A DNA stretch of 16,845 nt from Draconibacterium sp. (lineage in GTDB: Bacteria > Bacteroidota > Bacteroidia > Bacteroidales > Prolixibacteraceae), in assembly GCA_027011835.1 (NCBI GenBank), contig JALUZN010000503.1:1-16845 (forward strand). Direction: 5' to 3'. The notes below the pieces were generated by a model. The model was not told where the DNA came from and ran no database searches. It worked only from the letters and a program-made list of their open reading frames with translations. Positions 14,776-16,845 of this stretch are shown here, one piece after another (the first letter of the stretch is position 1; the number at the start of each line of letters is the position of its first letter). The position numbers were made by a program, and so were the translations under genes.

Positions 14776-16814
14776 TGAAGAAAAGAAAGTTATTTTTCCT
14801 GTTAATAATTGTAGTCGTAATCTTAATCGGATTTTCGATTGGTCCTGCTCGTAAAAAAGCACGACAACATGTTAATTATATAACTGCTGTCGACGACCAC
14901 CCGTTAAACTGTTTGTCGTGCCATTTATACACGCAACGCTCCGGTTTTCTTGCAAAAATTATAAATGCTTCCTATCTGTCGCCCTATAATCTGGCGGTGG
15001 CTCCAAACGGTGAAAAGCTTTTTGTTGTTGCACAAGAGGGAAACGCGTTGTTGACAATTGATACGAAAACAAACCGGGTTGTCGATAAAATTGCTGTCGG
15101 AACTCAACCTCACACCGTTTTAATCTCGAAAGACGGAACACGGGCTTTTGTTAGTAACGAGTGGGATGATACGGTTTATATTATCGACCTGGCCACATCG
15201 GAAATTACCGATACAATAAAAACCGGAAATGGCCCGGCCGGAATGGTATTGTGCAACAACGAAACCACGCTTTATGTGGTTAACTCATTTTCGAATGAGA
15301 TTTCGATTTTCGATTTAAAAACAAAAAAGGAGAAAAAGCGGCTGGTGGCCGGCAATAATCCTGTGGGTGCTGCCCTTTCTCCCGATGGAAAACTGGTTTA
15401 TATCTCGAGCCGTCGTATTTTGCCTCATAAATATCGTACTCCTATTAGCATCGAAATTACCGTAATCGATACAAAAAAAGAACAAGTTGTCGAACGGAAA
15501 ATTCTTAACGATGCCTATTTGTCGGAAAATGTGTCGTTTACTCCCGAAGGCGATTTAGCAATTGCAACACTCATCCGGCCGAAAAACCTTGTCCCTTCTA
15601 TTCAGGTAGAACAGGGATTTATGATGACCTACGGAATTGGTGTTATGGAGACCAAAAAAGACGGGCGAATTGTTCAGCTTTTAACCGATCAACCCAATTC
15701 GTACTGTTCCGATCCATTCGATATTGTTATTACTCCCGACGGAAAGAAAGCATTTGTGTCGAGCTCGGGAGCAGATATTATTACCGTTATCGATTTAACT
15801 AAGGTGCGAAAACTTTTAGCCGAATCATCTTGCGAGCAGTTAAAACAATATGCAAACAACCTGGGAGTAAGTAGTAAATATGTAATTAAACGAATTTCAA
15901 CAGGACCAAATCCAAAGGGCATGAAAGCCTCTCCCGACGGGAAGTATATTTATGTTGCCGAACGGTTAAATGATAAAATATCGGTGATAAATACCGAAAC
16001 ACTCGAAATTGAACGAACCATTGATTTAGGTGGCCCCAAAAGAATAACGGTTGCCCGGAAAGGACGCCGGTTGTTTAATAATGCAGGACACACGTTTCAA
16101 AAACAATATGCTTGCTACACGTGTCACCCCGATGTGGGCGAAGACGGTCTGGTTTACAATATGGCCGGTGTGGGAATGGGGCGAAATGTTACCAACACAC
16201 AAACACTCCGCGACATTGGCGATATTGCACCCTACAAATGGAATGGGCACAACCAGAGCGTTTATAAGCAGGATGGTATGCGTTTCTCTACTTTTCTTAC
16301 CAGAACAGAGCCTTTTGCTTACGACGATTTAGATGCACTCGTTGCATACATAATTACGGGTATAAAAAATCCGCCCAATTTAAGGTACAATCCAACCGGT
16401 AAACTGACTGAAGCTCAGGAGCGGGGGAAAAAGATTTTTTACCGTACGCACACCAACTGCGGGAAAGTGATTCCACCACATAATCGGTGTTACACTTGTC
16501 ATCCACCACCAGATTTTACGAATAAAAGGTTAGAGGACGTTGGCTCGCTTGCTGAAACCGACGATACAATAAAATTCGACACTCCACAGTTAAATAATTT
16601 ATTTAATGCAGGTCCGTATTTGCACGATGGCCGTGCACAAACACTCGAAGAGATTTGGACAACATACGACCATGGCGATTACCACGGGGTGACCAGCGAT
16701 ATGACAAAAGATCAGCTTAACGATATGATAGAATATTTGAAATCGTTAAGAGATGCAAAGTTTTATGAAAATGTGAATGTTGAAGAAGAAGTTAAAAAGT
16801 ATAATGCTAAATAA
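14772..16814 (+). CDS. YVTN beta-propeller fused to a MauG/cytochrome-c-peroxidase-like tri-haem protein
   Basis: This 680-residue envelope protein begins with a basic, strongly hydrophobic helix (about 7-24) without a lipobox, probably an uncleaved anchor. A first haem motif, C47-L-S-C50-H51, lies just outside the membrane. Residues about 68-430 form a YVTN/YncE-type propeller (NLAVAPNGEKLFVVAQ, AALSPDGKLVYISS, IVITPDGKKAFVSS, MKASPDGKYIYVAERL). The C-terminal region has two more haem motifs, C448-Y-T-C451-H452 and C573-Y-T-C576-H577. It also has FDTPQLNNLFNAGPYLHDGR followed by AQTLEEIW, the hallmark of the di-haem cytochrome c peroxidase/MauG superfamily. It may reduce peroxide or oxidise a partner substrate, passing electrons through the extra haem. 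ATG 14772 overlaps the preceding stop (ATGA); a second ATG follows immediately. The substrate is unknown. Confidence 0.88.
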   Translation: MMKKRKLFFLLIIVVVILIGFSIGPARKKARQHVNYITAVDDHPLNCLSCHLYTQRSGFLAKIINASYLSPYNLAVAPNGEKLFVVAQEGNALLTIDTKTNRVVDKIAVGTQPHTVLISKDGTRAFVSNEWDDTVYIIDLATSEITDTIKTGNGPAGMVLCNNETTLYVVNSFSNEISIFDLKTKKEKKRLVAGNNPVGAALSPDGKLVYISSRRILPHKYRTPISIEITVIDTKKEQVVERKILNDAYLSENVSFTPEGDLAIATLIRPKNLVPSIQVEQGFMMTYGIGVMETKKDGRIVQLLTDQPNSYCSDPFDIVITPDGKKAFVSSSGADIITVIDLTKVRKLLAESSCEQLKQYANNLGVSSKYVIKRISTGPNPKGMKASPDGKYIYVAERLNDKISVINTETLEIERTIDLGGPKRITVARKGRRLFNNAGHTFQKQYACYTCHPDVGEDGLVYNMAGVGMGRNVTNTQTLRDIGDIAPYKWNGHNQSVYKQDGMRFSTFLTRTEPFAYDDLDALVAYIITGIKNPPNLRYNPTGKLTEAQERGKKIFYRTHTNCGKVIPPHNRCYTCHPPPDFTNKRLEDVGSLAETDDTIKFDTPQLNNLFNAGPYLHDGRAQTLEEIWTTYDHGDYHGVTSDMTKDQLNDMIEYLKSLRDAKFYENVNVEEEVKKYNAK

Positions 16815-16823
16815 ACGTAAGTT

Positions 16824-16845
16824 ATGAATAGTTTAAAACAGAACG
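16824..16845 (+). CDS. Start of a downstream gene, truncated by the window edge
   Basis: An ATG nine nt after the tri-haem gene stop opens a frame reading MNSLKQN before the window ends. The close spacing suggests a further member of the same operon. Too little is present to say what it encodes. Confidence 0.45.

Overview
The window looks like a chromosomal stretch from a Bacteroidota bacterium, most likely a marine or anoxic-sediment member of the Marinilabiliales/Prolixibacteraceae type. That placement is inference. The phylum-level evidence is a SusC/SusD pair, an AT-rich sequence, lipoproteins with short lipoboxes, few Shine-Dalgarno sequences, and promoter elements of the Bacteroidota type (TTTG then TAnnTTTG). 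All genes lie on the + strand.

Layout: (1) susC (71-3178) and a SusD-like_2 lipoprotein gene (3198-4778) form an outer-membrane uptake operon that ends at a clear intrinsic terminator. (2) A promoter overlapping the end of that terminator serves a large double-propeller FG-GAP/UnbV lipoprotein (4895-8215) and an unrecognised helical lipoprotein (8224-9012). (3) A two-gene cytoplasmic cassette follows: an asparagine-synthetase-like ligase without the usual N-terminal cysteine (9077-10408), overlapping by 8 nt a radical SAM protein (10401-11348) that resembles the archaeosine-pathway RaSEA/TIGR01210 group. (4) A single-propeller CRTAC1-type FG-GAP/UnbV lipoprotein (11548-13242). (5) A translationally coupled pair: a lipoprotein resembling the hydrazine-synthase-alpha propeller domain with one haem motif (13357-14775), and a YVTN-propeller protein with three haem motifs and a MauG/cytochrome-c-peroxidase-like C-terminus (14772-16814). 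Another gene starts at 16824 and runs off the window.

Working model (inference): SusCD imports an unidentified ligand. Calcium-binding propeller lipoproteins and c-type haem proteins act at the cell envelope, and the ligase/radical-SAM pair makes or modifies a small molecule or macromolecule in the cytoplasm. There are no glycoside hydrolases, polysaccharide lyases, sulfatases, peptidases, transporters of the inner membrane or dedicated regulators in view, so this is not a classical polysaccharide utilisation locus and the substrate cannot be named. The most novel-looking parts are the ligase/radical-SAM cassette lying between two UnbV-propeller genes, a long terminator-like hairpin inside the radical SAM coding region, and the HzsA-like/tri-haem propeller pair. 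No tRNA, rRNA, CRISPR array, insertion sequence or attachment site was seen. No gene-free stretch exceeds 300 bases; the longest is 11349-11547.
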